Source: Prevotella sp. (lineage in GTDB: Bacteria; Bacteroidota; Bacteroidia; Bacteroidales; Bacteroidaceae). Taken from it: a stretch of 32,595 bases of DNA. The first letter of the stretch is position 1. Every line of letters begins with the position of its first letter. This document shows positions 1 through 7,800 of this stretch, piece by piece. The position numbers and the translations under genes are program-made. Where the stretch lies: NCBI GenBank assembly GCA_016901395.1, contig JAEAMQ010000087.1, positions 1 to 32,595 of the forward strand, written 5' to 3'. A model generated the notes under the pieces. It was not told the DNA's origin. It saw nothing but the letters and a program-made list of their open reading frames with translations, and ran no database searches.

Positions 1-142
1 AGAATAACACAATACAGAAAGCTGCAACGATGAAGTCGGCAACTCGCTTGAAGTCACGTCCTATCTCGCTCATGCCATCTTCAATGTGTATGTCCTCATT
101 ATATGTCGTAGTTTGAATATACTCAGAATATGGGTTGTTCAT
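1..142 (-). CDS. Initiating sugar transferase, partial (N-terminus only)
   Basis: The first 47 codons of a minus-strand gene are present, starting at ATG 142 and running off the left edge of the window without a stop. The residues IEDGMSEIGRDFKRVADF lead into a hydrophobic stretch. They align closely with IPDGMNELERNIKRLVDF of the complete sugar transferase just upstream (294-959), where the same segment precedes the membrane helix of a polyprenyl-phosphate sugar-1-phosphate transferase. I infer a second, paralogous enzyme that loads the first sugar-phosphate onto undecaprenyl phosphate. A possible -7 box lies 60 bp upstream (202-209), so it may also be transcribed separately. The catalytic part lies outside the window, so the assignment rests on the N-terminal paralogy alone. 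Confidence 0.6.
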   Translation of the reverse strand, partial: MNNPYSEYIQTTTYNEDIHIEDGMSEIGRDFKRVADFIVAAFCIVLF

Positions 143-201
143 ACGATTAGGTTTACTTTTGGTTAATTAACGCAATAAAAATGTTATTATTATATTTATT
201 G

Positions 202-209
202 CAAAGTTA
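202..209 (-). promoter_or_regulatory. Putative -7 promoter box (TAACTTTG) before the partial sugar transferase
   Basis: The minus strand reads TAACTTTG, matching the Bacteroidetes -7 consensus TAnnTTTG, about 60 bp ahead of the ATG at 142. I see no clear -33 TTTG at 19-21 bp spacing, so this is a partial match in an AT-rich gap. Confidence 0.35.
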
Positions 210-293
210 TTCTGTGTTTTTTTATGAAATTAGAATGAGGGTGAACTCTAAACTGAATGTATTTTTCTTGTGTGCATTTCTTAGGATGATAGA

Positions 294-959
294 TTAAAAT
301 TTTTTGCCAAACATGATATTGATAAACGTCTTGATGAGTATCTTGAGATCAAACCACCAAGAGCGGTGTTCCAGATAATACAGGTCAAGTTCCAACCGAC
401 GAAGCATCTTTTCCATTGTATCAGTGTAGCCATTATATAATGTAGCGTAGGAGGTGACACCTGGACGAATCTGGTAGAGGAACGGATACCTGGGGTCGTG
501 CTGTATAATCTGGTCAATATAGAACTTGCGCTCGGGACGAGGCCCGATAAATGCCATATCGCCCATGATGACATTCCACAGCTGCGGCAGCTCGTCGAGA
601 TGATGGTCACGCATAAATCTTCCAATCTTGGTCATGCGGTGGTCTTTCTCATGGCCAAAGAGCTGTGGGCCATTTTTCTCGGCATCCACACGCATGCTGC
701 GAAACTTGTAAATGGTGAAGGGCCGGCCAAATCTCCCAATACGCTCCTGCTTGAAGATGGCGGGCCCTCCGTCTTCACGTTTGACAAGAATAAAACAAAT
801 CAGAAAAAGAGGAGAAAAAATAATCAAACAGATTACAGCTGTGGTAAAATCAACAAGACGTTTAATATTACGTTCAAGTTCGTTCATACCATCAGGTATA
901 AACCTTTTATTATTGATGTCGCCATTATATTTGATGTAATCTGGTAAACCTTCTATCAT
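294..959 (-). CDS. Undecaprenyl-phosphate sugar-1-phosphate transferase (WbaP/PglC-type)
   Basis: This 221-residue protein should transfer a sugar-1-phosphate from a nucleotide sugar to undecaprenyl phosphate at the inner membrane, the first committed step of repeat-unit synthesis. After a short cytoplasmic N-terminus comes one hydrophobic segment (about residues 37-60), then the family motifs KFRSM, DELPQLWN and GDMAFIGPRPE. It is the single-domain catalytic form, without the multi-helix N-terminal half of WcaJ/WbaP. It lies near the 3' end of the minus-strand polysaccharide operon, downstream of two GT2 genes, and is followed by a paralogue (1-142). The start is an ATG at 957-959. The family assignment is firm; the sugar donor cannot be told from sequence. 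Confidence 0.93.
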   Translation of the reverse strand: MIEGLPDYIKYNGDINNKRFIPDGMNELERNIKRLVDFTTAVICLIIFSPLFLICFILVKREDGGPAIFKQERIGRFGRPFTIYKFRSMRVDAEKNGPQLFGHEKDHRMTKIGRFMRDHHLDELPQLWNVIMGDMAFIGPRPERKFYIDQIIQHDPRYPFLYQIRPGVTSYATLYNGYTDTMEKMLRRLELDLYYLEHRSWWFDLKILIKTFINIMFGKKF

Positions 960-1056
960 TCTATCATTAGGATGTTTTTAAAGATAACGTCCATTTGTTA
1001 ACAATATTGCATAGTATAAGAAGAATTCATCAAATGTAATATGCTAATGTTCCCCC

Positions 1057-1812
1057 CTATATATTATTCTTGATGTATGCTCTGACGGCATAGTGCAAAT
1101 AATAATAACACGACTTAAAGAAACCAATATGTTCTACTTGGCGATATATATTCCACTGCCATGAGAGCACCTTCAACTTATTTGAAGTGATGGAGGAAGG
1201 ACGCAGTCGATAGAGAGCCGTCACAGTGTTGGTATTGCGAGCAATGAAGCCCTTGGCAAGGATGGCCAGCCACATGGCATAGTCCTCGTGGTGAATATCA
1301 AGAATATTGACTGTCCCAACCTTATTCCGGTCATAGATACCGGTAAGATTTCCAATAACATTACCATAAAGCAACTGATCGTAACTTACACTCTCTGGAG
1401 CTCTAACTACACGATTGGATCGTTTTCCATCCTCTGCCATCTTTTCATAGTTAGAATAAACAGCTGCGACTCCATGGTCTGCAAAAAGTTTTAGTTGCTC
1501 ATTAAGTTTAGCAGGCAGCCAACAGTCATCGCTGTCAAGGAAAGCAATGAATTGTCCCTGCGCCTCACAGAGCCCTGCGTTACGGGGAGCAGAAGGTTGC
1601 TGAATATGGTTAGTATTAAATAGAAGTCGGATACGAGAGTCCTGTTGACAATATCTTTTTACGATTTGGACAGAATCGTCGGTTGAGCCGTCGTCAACGA
1701 CAAGAAGTTCCCAAAAAGTATAGGTTTGTGAAAGGACAGAGTCTATTGCTTCGCCAACATATTTGGCGGAGTTGTACATGGGCATTATGATGGACACGAG
1801 TCCGTCTTTCAT
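1057..1812 (-). CDS. Glycosyltransferase family 2
   Basis: A 251-residue GT-A fold glycosyltransferase, expected to add one sugar to the lipid-linked repeat unit on the cytoplasmic side of the membrane. The N-terminus VSIIMPMYNSAKYV, the nucleotide-binding VVDDGSTDD (residues 38-46) and the metal-binding LDSDD motif (92-96) are classical GT2 signatures. The C-terminal part ends in an aromatic- and basic-rich tail without a clear transmembrane helix. It starts at ATG 1812, 86 bp after the stop of the next GT2 gene (1899-2714), and is co-oriented with the sugar transferase that follows. Donor and acceptor are not predictable here. Confidence 0.92.
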   Translation of the reverse strand: MKDGLVSIIMPMYNSAKYVGEAIDSVLSQTYTFWELLVVDDGSTDDSVQIVKRYCQQDSRIRLLFNTNHIQQPSAPRNAGLCEAQGQFIAFLDSDDCWLPAKLNEQLKLFADHGVAAVYSNYEKMAEDGKRSNRVVRAPESVSYDQLLYGNVIGNLTGIYDRNKVGTVNILDIHHEDYAMWLAILAKGFIARNTNTVTALYRLRPSSITSNKLKVLSWQWNIYRQVEHIGFFKSCYYYLHYAVRAYIKNNI

Positions 1813-1898
1813 TACCTTATATATCTTTTCTTTTTTAATAAAACGGAAGGGATAGAATATTATTTTACGAACATTTAAAATGTATCATATATTTTGTT

Positions 1899-2714
1899 CT
1901 ATCTATAGTCTCTGATAAAGAATTTAACTATTGTGGCAAAAATACGGGTCGAGAAGAAAAGGAAATTATAGTCCAGAGGTTGTTGCATCCATTGTCGGAT
2001 ATATGCAATAATCAGCCTTGACAGAATCTGTACTTTCTCTGAATACCGGATTGATGAACGTGACGCAGACTTCTCATGTTGCCGTATATAGTAAACAGCA
2101 TCTGGGGACGAAAGAGAAATTGCCCTTATACGGTTAGACAGGGCAAACATAAACAACGAATCTTCACCCAAACGAAACGAAGTGTCAAACCTGACATCGC
2201 CAATAACATGCCTTGGTATAAGTTTCCCACAGGCAGAAGAGAGTAAACTACGCAGACTCCAGAGCGAAGGATTTACCTTGTGGATATTGTCAGCATAGGC
2301 TGTAGTGAGGAAATGTGAGACTTGTTCCCGTGTTGTATTATTTATCTGCAAAAAGTTAGCTTCGGCAATAGTATCTTCCGAAGATATTTCGAACAAAAGA
2401 TTAAGATAATTCTCACTGATCCAATCATCATCATCAATAAAGCAGATGTAATCTCCCTGGGCCTTCTCAAGACCTATATTACGTGCATTTGATACGCCTG
2501 CAATATTGCTTTGTAAAATGATAACATTAAAATCAGAATAAGGCTGTACATAATCATTGATAAGACTACGATAAGGTTCATCACATCCATTTAGTACAAT
2601 AATTACTTCCAGCATGCTGTGATCCATCGTTTGCATAGCTATCGAATCTATACATTGTTTAAGCTTACTGTCTGGCTTATAAGTGGGAATTATGATAGTG
2701 ATTTTTGCAGCCAT
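1899..2714 (-). CDS. Glycosyltransferase family 2
   Basis: A 271-residue GT2 enzyme with N-terminal ITIIIPTYKPD, the segment GVSNARNIGLEKAQGDYI and an IDDDDW metal-binding motif (about residues 93-98). It probably extends the lipid-linked oligosaccharide. The start is ATG 2714, back-to-back with the divergent GH16 gene (2816). The 101-bp gap contains a -7 box for the GH16 side, but I find none facing this gene. It may therefore depend on transcription from upstream passing antisense through the GH16 gene, or on a non-consensus promoter. Substrate unknown. Confidence 0.92.
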   Translation of the reverse strand: MAAKITIIIPTYKPDSKLKQCIDSIAMQTMDHSMLEVIIVLNGCDEPYRSLINDYVQPYSDFNVIILQSNIAGVSNARNIGLEKAQGDYICFIDDDDWISENYLNLLFEISSEDTIAEANFLQINNTTREQVSHFLTTAYADNIHKVNPSLWSLRSLLSSACGKLIPRHVIGDVRFDTSFRLGEDSLFMFALSNRIRAISLSSPDAVYYIRQHEKSASRSSIRYSEKVQILSRLIIAYIRQWMQQPLDYNFLFFSTRIFATIVKFFIRDYR

Positions 2715-2791
2715 TCTGATGTTCTTTTTTTTATAACCTCAGAAATAGTTGAATATTATCTAATGATATAACAAAAGTGAGGAAAAATAAC

Positions 2792-2799
2792 TAACTTTG
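2792..2799 (+). promoter_or_regulatory. Putative -7 promoter box (TAACTTTG) of the GH16 gene
   Basis: TAACTTTG matches TAnnTTTG exactly and lies 16 bp before the GH16 ATG at 2816, which would give a very short leader. No good -33 element is visible. The box supports transcription of the glycosidase independently of the surrounding minus-strand operon. Confidence 0.45.
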
Positions 2800-2815
2800 T
2801 AAAAAACAAAGTCTT

Positions 2816-3673
2816 ATGAGGTATCATCAACGGAAAGTTTGGATCGCAATCTGCATAGTTCTTGTAATGATGGGAGGAGCGGTTGCCGTTTGGGCCTTAA
2901 GTGTTCCAAACTCAATGAGAAGCGAACAAGTTTTGCCTTCATACAGTTTGGTATGGCAAGATGATTTTAACGAATCCCAACTTGACACCACCCGCTGGAG
3001 CTACGTGAAGCGATACCCATGGAAGCCTTTTACAACAATGTCTAAACATAAATCTTTATATGATCTAAGAAATGGCAGGCTAAGATTATATTGCAGGATA
3101 AATAAAGGTTTAGATAAAACGGACACCGCACTATATATCACAGGAGGTATTACGACAAGAAACAAGTATGCCTTTAGTTTTGGGAAAATAGAAGTAAGAG
3201 CCCGTATTATGGGAACTCAGGGAACATGGCCTGCTATATGGACGTTAACAGAGGACTGGGATAATAACACTTTCGGCAGTAAGGGATATGCAGAAATTGA
3301 CTTGATGGAGTCTATCAATCGTGATGCCACAGCCCATCAAACAGTACACAATTATTATATTGACTTCTTAAAGAAACAGCAACACAACAAATACCATGTA
3401 GAGCATCCCATCAATTTTCGTAAATATAATGTATATGCTGCAGAAATACTTCCAGACCGTATCATTCTTTCCATTAACGGAAAAACAACATTAGTGTATC
3501 CGAAAATAGAGACGGCTGCCAAAGAAGGACAATATCCCTACGGCAATCTGCAGAATCTATTTATCGAGATGCAGTATGGCGGAACATGGGTAAAGACCAT
3601 TGCCCCCAAAGAGCTACCGGCCTATATGGATATAGATTGGGTGAAAGTGTATCGTTATAACGGTGCGAAGTAG
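2816..3673 (+). CDS. Glycoside hydrolase family 16, membrane-anchored
   Basis: A 285-residue endo-acting beta-glycan hydrolase or transglycosylase of the laminarinase-like GH16 group. Residues about 8-29 form a hydrophobic signal anchor without an obvious lipobox, so the enzyme should sit in the periplasm or at the membrane. The GH16 catalytic signature ExDxxE is intact as EIDLME (E160 nucleophile, D162, E165 acid/base), preceded by GKIEVRAR and WPAIWTL, which are typical of the family's substrate cleft. The gene lies on the strand opposite to the polysaccharide genes that flank it on both sides. By context I infer that it trims or releases the polymer made by this locus, but uptake-related degradation cannot be excluded. 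Start chosen at the ATG just after the -7 box. Confidence 0.92.
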   Translation: MRYHQRKVWIAICIVLVMMGGAVAVWALSVPNSMRSEQVLPSYSLVWQDDFNESQLDTTRWSYVKRYPWKPFTTMSKHKSLYDLRNGRLRLYCRINKGLDKTDTALYITGGITTRNKYAFSFGKIEVRARIMGTQGTWPAIWTLTEDWDNNTFGSKGYAEIDLMESINRDATAHQTVHNYYIDFLKKQQHNKYHVEHPINFRKYNVYAAEILPDRIILSINGKTTLVYPKIETAAKEGQYPYGNLQNLFIEMQYGGTWVKTIAPKELPAYMDIDWVKVYRYNGAK

Positions 3674-4044
3674 CGAAGAAGTAAGACGAAGAGAGAGAGT
3701 TCCAACATCAGCAAGAAGAGAATTGGGATTCAAGGACTGAAAATCATAAAGAGAAGTATGGGAGACTCTAACCATCTATTACCCCGGAAACATCCTGCAA
3801 GGTACACAGTCTATTTCATCATCTATGCAGTATTCACACCCGACACGAAAGGGGCTTTATGCAATAAGATTTTGGAAAAGAACAAGTCTGAATGGTTTTG
3901 ACACGGGGTTTCCTCTATATCTTGTCACCCTTAAGCCAATCTTATAGCTTGCTGACCATTGCCTGATGGCCTTATTTTGTAGCACTTATTCTGGTTAGAG
4001 ACAGCCCAAACATCGTGACATTGCCACCACAACATCTTATTTCT
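3674..4044. other. Intergenic gap between convergent GH16 and GT-D-like genes
   Basis: The 371 bp between the two convergent stops contain no recognisable gene. Two short open stretches (for example from ATG 3758, about 47 codons) do not resemble any family I know. I see no clear stem plus T-run terminator for either gene. The size and lack of structure suggest leftover sequence from a rearrangement within the locus. Confidence 0.5.
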
Positions 4045-5043
4045 TCACCAATAGCACTCGTTTTCTACAGCTCCGGCAGCCTTAGGTTTCTCGTTAATAC
4101 TGGGTTCTACCCAATAAGCATTGCACAAGGGGGAATACTGGGAATAATGATAGACATTGGCTGGGTCAAACCAACGTTTGCCCTTGATACCGAACAAGAG
4201 TTGCAGCGAACCTCCCAAGTGGAAACCTTTCTTACCCATGCGTTTGGCATGAGCCGCAAGTGGAAATCCGTATGCACCACAACCAATAAGTGCCACATCA
4301 TAGTCGACCTGATCCATCTTTGTTTCCATATCATGTAATGCATCAAACCATGAATCAAACCCCTGGGCCTCGTTGCCGATGCTCTGAACGGCCTGTATGG
4401 TTGTAAGAGAGGCAAACTCTGGCAATATGTTGGGATTGGCAAACAATTTGTCGCGGTGTTTGTATTGTTCTTCAATGGTTTTGGCAAAAGGATGAACCAC
4501 AAGAACGCGCTTGCCACGAAGACTTTTAGTCCATGGCTCCTGACTCCAAAAAGGCTCAAGAAATCTGAGACGCACCAATTGCGCCTGCTGAAGTTCTGTC
4601 TTGTAAAAGCGTTCCTGATCCACCCATGAGCCAAGCACGTCTACCAGTTGCATATCCTCGAGCATCAATCTTGAAAATTTCTCGAATCCTTGCCGTGATG
4701 GATTGAAGAACCCTGCATTGATACTTAAAGCCCTGATTTGGCTTTTGGTCCACCACCACTTGGGAGTCTCGCCTTTAATGCAACCGAGCAAATGTTCTAA
4801 GCCCTTATATCTTGTCTGACCTACATAACTCGTCACCACATCAATCTCGCCACTGCCAAATCTTGCTACCATAGTCGGAGTTGGTGCTTCTACCATACGA
4901 CTAAGTAATCTTGACACTTCATCGGCATCGGCAAGCATGGAGGGATGTGGTTGATAACCAACAGGTGGGAAAAATCGGGTGTAGCCTTTACGCAAAGTTG
5001 CCACAACAATGTCTGTAAGAGTCATAGTCTTTGATTTATTCAT
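4045..5043 (-). CDS. Putative GT-D fold (DUF1792-like) glycosyltransferase
   Basis: A 332-residue soluble protein, probably a glycosyltransferase of the GT-D class. Visible marks are RFGSGE (about residues 61-66, resembling the RFGDGE segment of DUF1792 proteins), a Rossmann-like stretch GKRVLVVHPFAKTI, DVALIGCGAYGFPLAAHAKRMGK, and the C-terminal HLGGSLQLLFGIKGKRW, which I associate with polysaccharide-cluster proteins of this type. The start was set at ATG 5041-5043 because it forms an ATGA overlap with the stop of the upstream GT2 gene, as in the two preceding junctions; an in-frame upstream start would overlap that gene by about 75 bp. It closes the tightly coupled glycosyltransferase block. 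The metal-binding acid normally next to the Gly is Ser here, so the fold call is tentative. Confidence 0.65.
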   Translation of the reverse strand: MNKSKTMTLTDIVVATLRKGYTRFFPPVGYQPHPSMLADADEVSRLLSRMVEAPTPTMVARFGSGEIDVVTSYVGQTRYKGLEHLLGCIKGETPKWWWTKSQIRALSINAGFFNPSRQGFEKFSRLMLEDMQLVDVLGSWVDQERFYKTELQQAQLVRLRFLEPFWSQEPWTKSLRGKRVLVVHPFAKTIEEQYKHRDKLFANPNILPEFASLTTIQAVQSIGNEAQGFDSWFDALHDMETKMDQVDYDVALIGCGAYGFPLAAHAKRMGKKGFHLGGSLQLLFGIKGKRWFDPANVYHYSQYSPLCNAYWVEPSINEKPKAAGAVENECYW

Positions 5044-5942
5044 TGAATGCCACGAGCTTTGCAGATGGCAAGATAGAGTTTGGGAAAATAGAGGCGCATC
5101 TTTCTCAAAGCCCACGTCAAAGGGTATTTGGATGGGAAGTTACGCTTCATCAGTAAGAGGTACTCCGCATCGGAGTGGAGTGGATGAGAGAGGTATGCCC
5201 GGCGCTGGTTAAGGTTCATGGCCATAAGTTTGGACATCTCGTCGACAAGCGACGGATGGTCATAAGGACATGTGCCGCAGACCTGTGCCGTAATGTAGGC
5301 TGGAAGCCCATGGCGACGTGCCGTAAGCGCATAGTCGTTGTCAGCTCCGCCATGACGGTAACCCTCGTAAAAGATTCCGATGCGGTCGACCACGGTCTTG
5401 TGTACGAGCAACATATTAGCATTGGTGATGTCTACGAGTTGCGGTGTCCCCGTCGGGGCAAGCCGATGGAGCCGTCCCTGACGGTCAAAGCAATCGCCAC
5501 TATAGGTGATGATCTCCGGATGGGACTCGTCACAGGTCACGCCAGAATAGATGCCAGGCAAGCCGTTCCGCTCCAGACAATAATGGTGGGTGTCGAGGAG
5601 CTCATCAAACAGAGATAGGAAAGCGAAGGTGTCGTCATTGGCCAGCAAGTAGAAATCAATTCCAGCGTGCCGTGCCATGGCCGCCCGCCAAGCTTTTCTC
5701 ATCCCCCCAGCCCAATAGAGCTGGCCGTTGCCAGGGATGATGGTAATATCGTGACCGACAAAACGTTCGGTCACCGCTATCGGCGTACCATCAGTACAGC
5801 CGTCATCGGTGAGATACACGGCTAACGACAAACTGCTGTTGTGCCTGCGATTATAATCGTCCTGGGCTTCAAACAGGCAGTCAAGGCACCGCAATGTCTT
5901 AGCTTTGCGATTGAAACAGGTTAGTATGACAGATATGTTCAT
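5040..5942 (-). CDS. Glycosyltransferase family 2
   Basis: A 300-residue GT2 enzyme. It opens with [17 protein letters not shown], has the UDP-binding DDGCTDG (residues 46-52) and GQLYWAGGMRKAW, and carries the DxD-like motif LLANDDT (99-105). The YWAGGMRKAW/NDDT combination is common in bacterial GT2 proteins that build O-antigen or exopolysaccharide. Both ends overlap neighbours as ATGA (start at 5942 with the upstream stop, stop at 5040 with the downstream start), implying translational coupling and balanced dosage. Donor sugar unknown. Confidence 0.92.
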   Translation of the reverse strand: MNISVILTCFNRKAKTLRCLDCLFEAQDDYNRRHNSSLSLAVYLTDDGCTDGTPIAVTERFVGHDITIIPGNGQLYWAGGMRKAWRAAMARHAGIDFYLLANDDTFAFLSLFDELLDTHHYCLERNGLPGIYSGVTCDESHPEIITYSGDCFDRQGRLHRLAPTGTPQLVDITNANMLLVHKTVVDRIGIFYEGYRHGGADNDYALTARRHGLPAYITAQVCGTCPYDHPSLVDEMSKLMAMNLNQRRAYLSHPLHSDAEYLLLMKRNFPSKYPLTWALRKMRLYFPKLYLAICKARGIQ

Positions 5943-7105
5943 CGTTTCCTCCTATGCTGCGTCTTGTTTTTTATAATCTCCACCACCAGACTTATCAAGC
6001 GTCTGGGGCCAATCATCGTGCGTGCCTTGAACAATCCTTTTTGATAGTAATGATAAAAAAGCGTGTATCGGTCTATGGGTCGGGGCGGCGGGGCAACCTG
6101 CGACGTATCGTAAAGCCAGATTCCTTGCCCGTGACGTTCGGCAAGCACGTTAGCTACCAGTGGACGGAGCTCGGTGGAGAAACTGCGCATCTGCCGATAG
6201 GGCAGACACCGGGTGGAAAACACATAGCGTCTGAAGACACACGTGGGCTTTTCGCCATAGAGATCGAACGAACACTCCTCGGGTGGCAAGCCAAACAATG
6301 GGTCCCTGGACTTTGGCTCGAAAAACCCATCATAGGCCATTGTCACCTCGTCAAGCATGGGCAGGCGAAAACTATCCATCCGCCCGGTCATAAGACCCAC
6401 CTGATGGAGTGACTCCACTCTTTCGGTGTTCTCGCCGGCATCGCCATTATTAGTAGACATCGAGTGGTAAGGAAAGACGAAGTACCGGTCGTGTTCCATG
6501 CAGTAGCGAGTGTGGTATTTCAGCCACGACTTGTCAGGCCAACTATTGATTTCGCGGGGCAGGTGGGGTAAATTGAAAGGTTCCCAGTGATTGTCATACC
6601 AGGCCTTGAACTCCAACCATTGCGACTTGAGCCATACCTCGCCCCAGGATTGGGCACAGTTCATGAAATAAACGTCGTAGGGCATACTCACCGGCTCGAA
6701 AGGAAGGTCGTTCTGGTAGTTGAGTGCAAACCCATATAGGCTGACACCTGCAATGCGGCTGTCATCCTTATATTTCGCGGCGCAGGCCTTGGCATAGAGA
6801 TAAAACGAGGGCGCGACTGTGATATCGTCTTCAAGAACGATAAGAGCATCGAAACAATCGAAGAGCTGTCCGAGAGACAGGATATGGTTGCGGGTGCCTA
6901 AGTTGCTGGTATGGGTGATGACCCTCTTCTCGCCATGGGGCCATTGGTAAGCAGCAGCCCATTGTTCCAACTCTGTAGTAGGGCCCTTATCGATGGAGAA
7001 TATCAATGTCGCGGGCTCGGGATAATAGGCCTGCTCCAAAGACTGCACTTGGCGTCGGAGGCTGTCTATGCGGTCATAGGCCAATGAGACGATTGCTGTC
7101 TTCAT
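5939..7105 (-). CDS. GNT-I-like (GT13-related) glycosyltransferase
   Basis: A 388-residue protein beginning [19 protein letters not shown], a GT-A type nucleotide-sugar binding N-terminus. The segment [19 protein letters not shown] (EDD at residues 92-94) resembles the metal-binding EDD region of N-acetylglucosaminyltransferase I. The rest ([21 protein letters not shown]) fits bacterial proteins often labelled simply glycosyltransferase or HlpA-like. The start was taken at ATG 7105, which overlaps the acetyltransferase stop as ATGA; a longer in-frame extension to 7198 would run deep into that gene. I infer that it adds a sugar to the repeat unit. Its exact family is less certain than for the GT2 neighbours. 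Confidence 0.8.
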   Translation of the reverse strand: MKTAIVSLAYDRIDSLRRQVQSLEQAYYPEPATLIFSIDKGPTTELEQWAAAYQWPHGEKRVITHTSNLGTRNHILSLGQLFDCFDALIVLEDDITVAPSFYLYAKACAAKYKDDSRIAGVSLYGFALNYQNDLPFEPVSMPYDVYFMNCAQSWGEVWLKSQWLEFKAWYDNHWEPFNLPHLPREINSWPDKSWLKYHTRYCMEHDRYFVFPYHSMSTNNGDAGENTERVESLHQVGLMTGRMDSFRLPMLDEVTMAYDGFFEPKSRDPLFGLPPEECSFDLYGEKPTCVFRRYVFSTRCLPYRQMRSFSTELRPLVANVLAERHGQGIWLYDTSQVAPPPRPIDRYTLFYHYYQKGLFKARTMIGPRRLISLVVEIIKNKTQHRRKR

Positions 7106-7797
7106 AGGCTCTCCCCCCTCTCCTGTTTGATGAATTCTCTGATGTCTCCCATCTGGCTGACATGCTGTCGGAGCCATTTGTCGTCCCTTTCCCACCACGC
7201 GCTTTTCTCCAGAACAGCTATCTCTTCTGACGAGAACCTATACCGGATGACTTGCGCTGGTACGCCACCAACGATAGCATAAGGAGGCACGTCCTTGGTA
7301 ACAACCGCACCTGTGGCAATGACCGCACCGACTCCTATTCGAATACCTTGCAGAAGCCTTACGTCTTCACCAATCCACACATCAGCACCAATAATAACGT
7401 TTCTTCCTTCTACCTCCCTTTCTTCATTAAAAGAGTTCTTATTGACAAAACTTTCACTGCACTGTTTAGCTGTACTATAAAAAACGGGCGACGTGGAGAC
7501 ATAGATGTCTGTGGGATGGGTATAGCATACCACCCGCACTCTATCGGCAATACTGCAGAACTGTCCTATTCGGCAGTTAGGCAGATAGCAGTCCCGGTTG
7601 ATATAGGTGTAGCGTCCTATCTCACTATGTCCCACCACAGTACCGGTATGAATGACATTATGCCCGCCAAAGTTTGTGTCAACATTCCATCTTGCGAAAG
7701 GAGAGACAAACACATCTTTTCGACGGAGCTTAATGCTTTGCCACAAGCGCCAACCTAATTTCAGGAAGCCCAGAATGTCTATGTGTATATAGTCCAT
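7102..7797 (-). CDS. Hexapeptide-repeat acetyltransferase (CatB-like)
   Basis: A 231-residue left-handed beta-helix acyltransferase, likely O-acetylating a sugar of the polysaccharide from acetyl-CoA. Imperfect hexapeptide repeats occupy about residues 35-95 ([22 protein letters not shown] region). They are interrupted by a loop with the VCYTHPTD segment that carries the likely catalytic histidine, and resume at [16 protein letters not shown] to the C-terminal [20 protein letters not shown], the standard trimeric coenzyme A-binding end. It starts 3 bp after the flippase stop and its own stop overlaps the next start. The acceptor sugar cannot be inferred. Confidence 0.9.
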   Translation of the reverse strand: MDYIHIDILGFLKLGWRLWQSIKLRRKDVFVSPFARWNVDTNFGGHNVIHTGTVVGHSEIGRYTYINRDCYLPNCRIGQFCSIADRVRVVCYTHPTDIYVSTSPVFYSTAKQCSESFVNKNSFNEEREVEGRNVIIGADVWIGEDVRLLQGIRIGVGAVIATGAVVTKDVPPYAIVGGVPAQVIRYRFSSEEIAVLEKSAWWERDDKWLRQHVSQMGDIREFIKQERGESL

Positions 7798-7800
7798 GTG

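Noticed and set aside
3758..3901. 47-codon frame in the gap after the GH16 gene
   Set aside because: No family resemblance, no promoter, and low-complexity surroundings.
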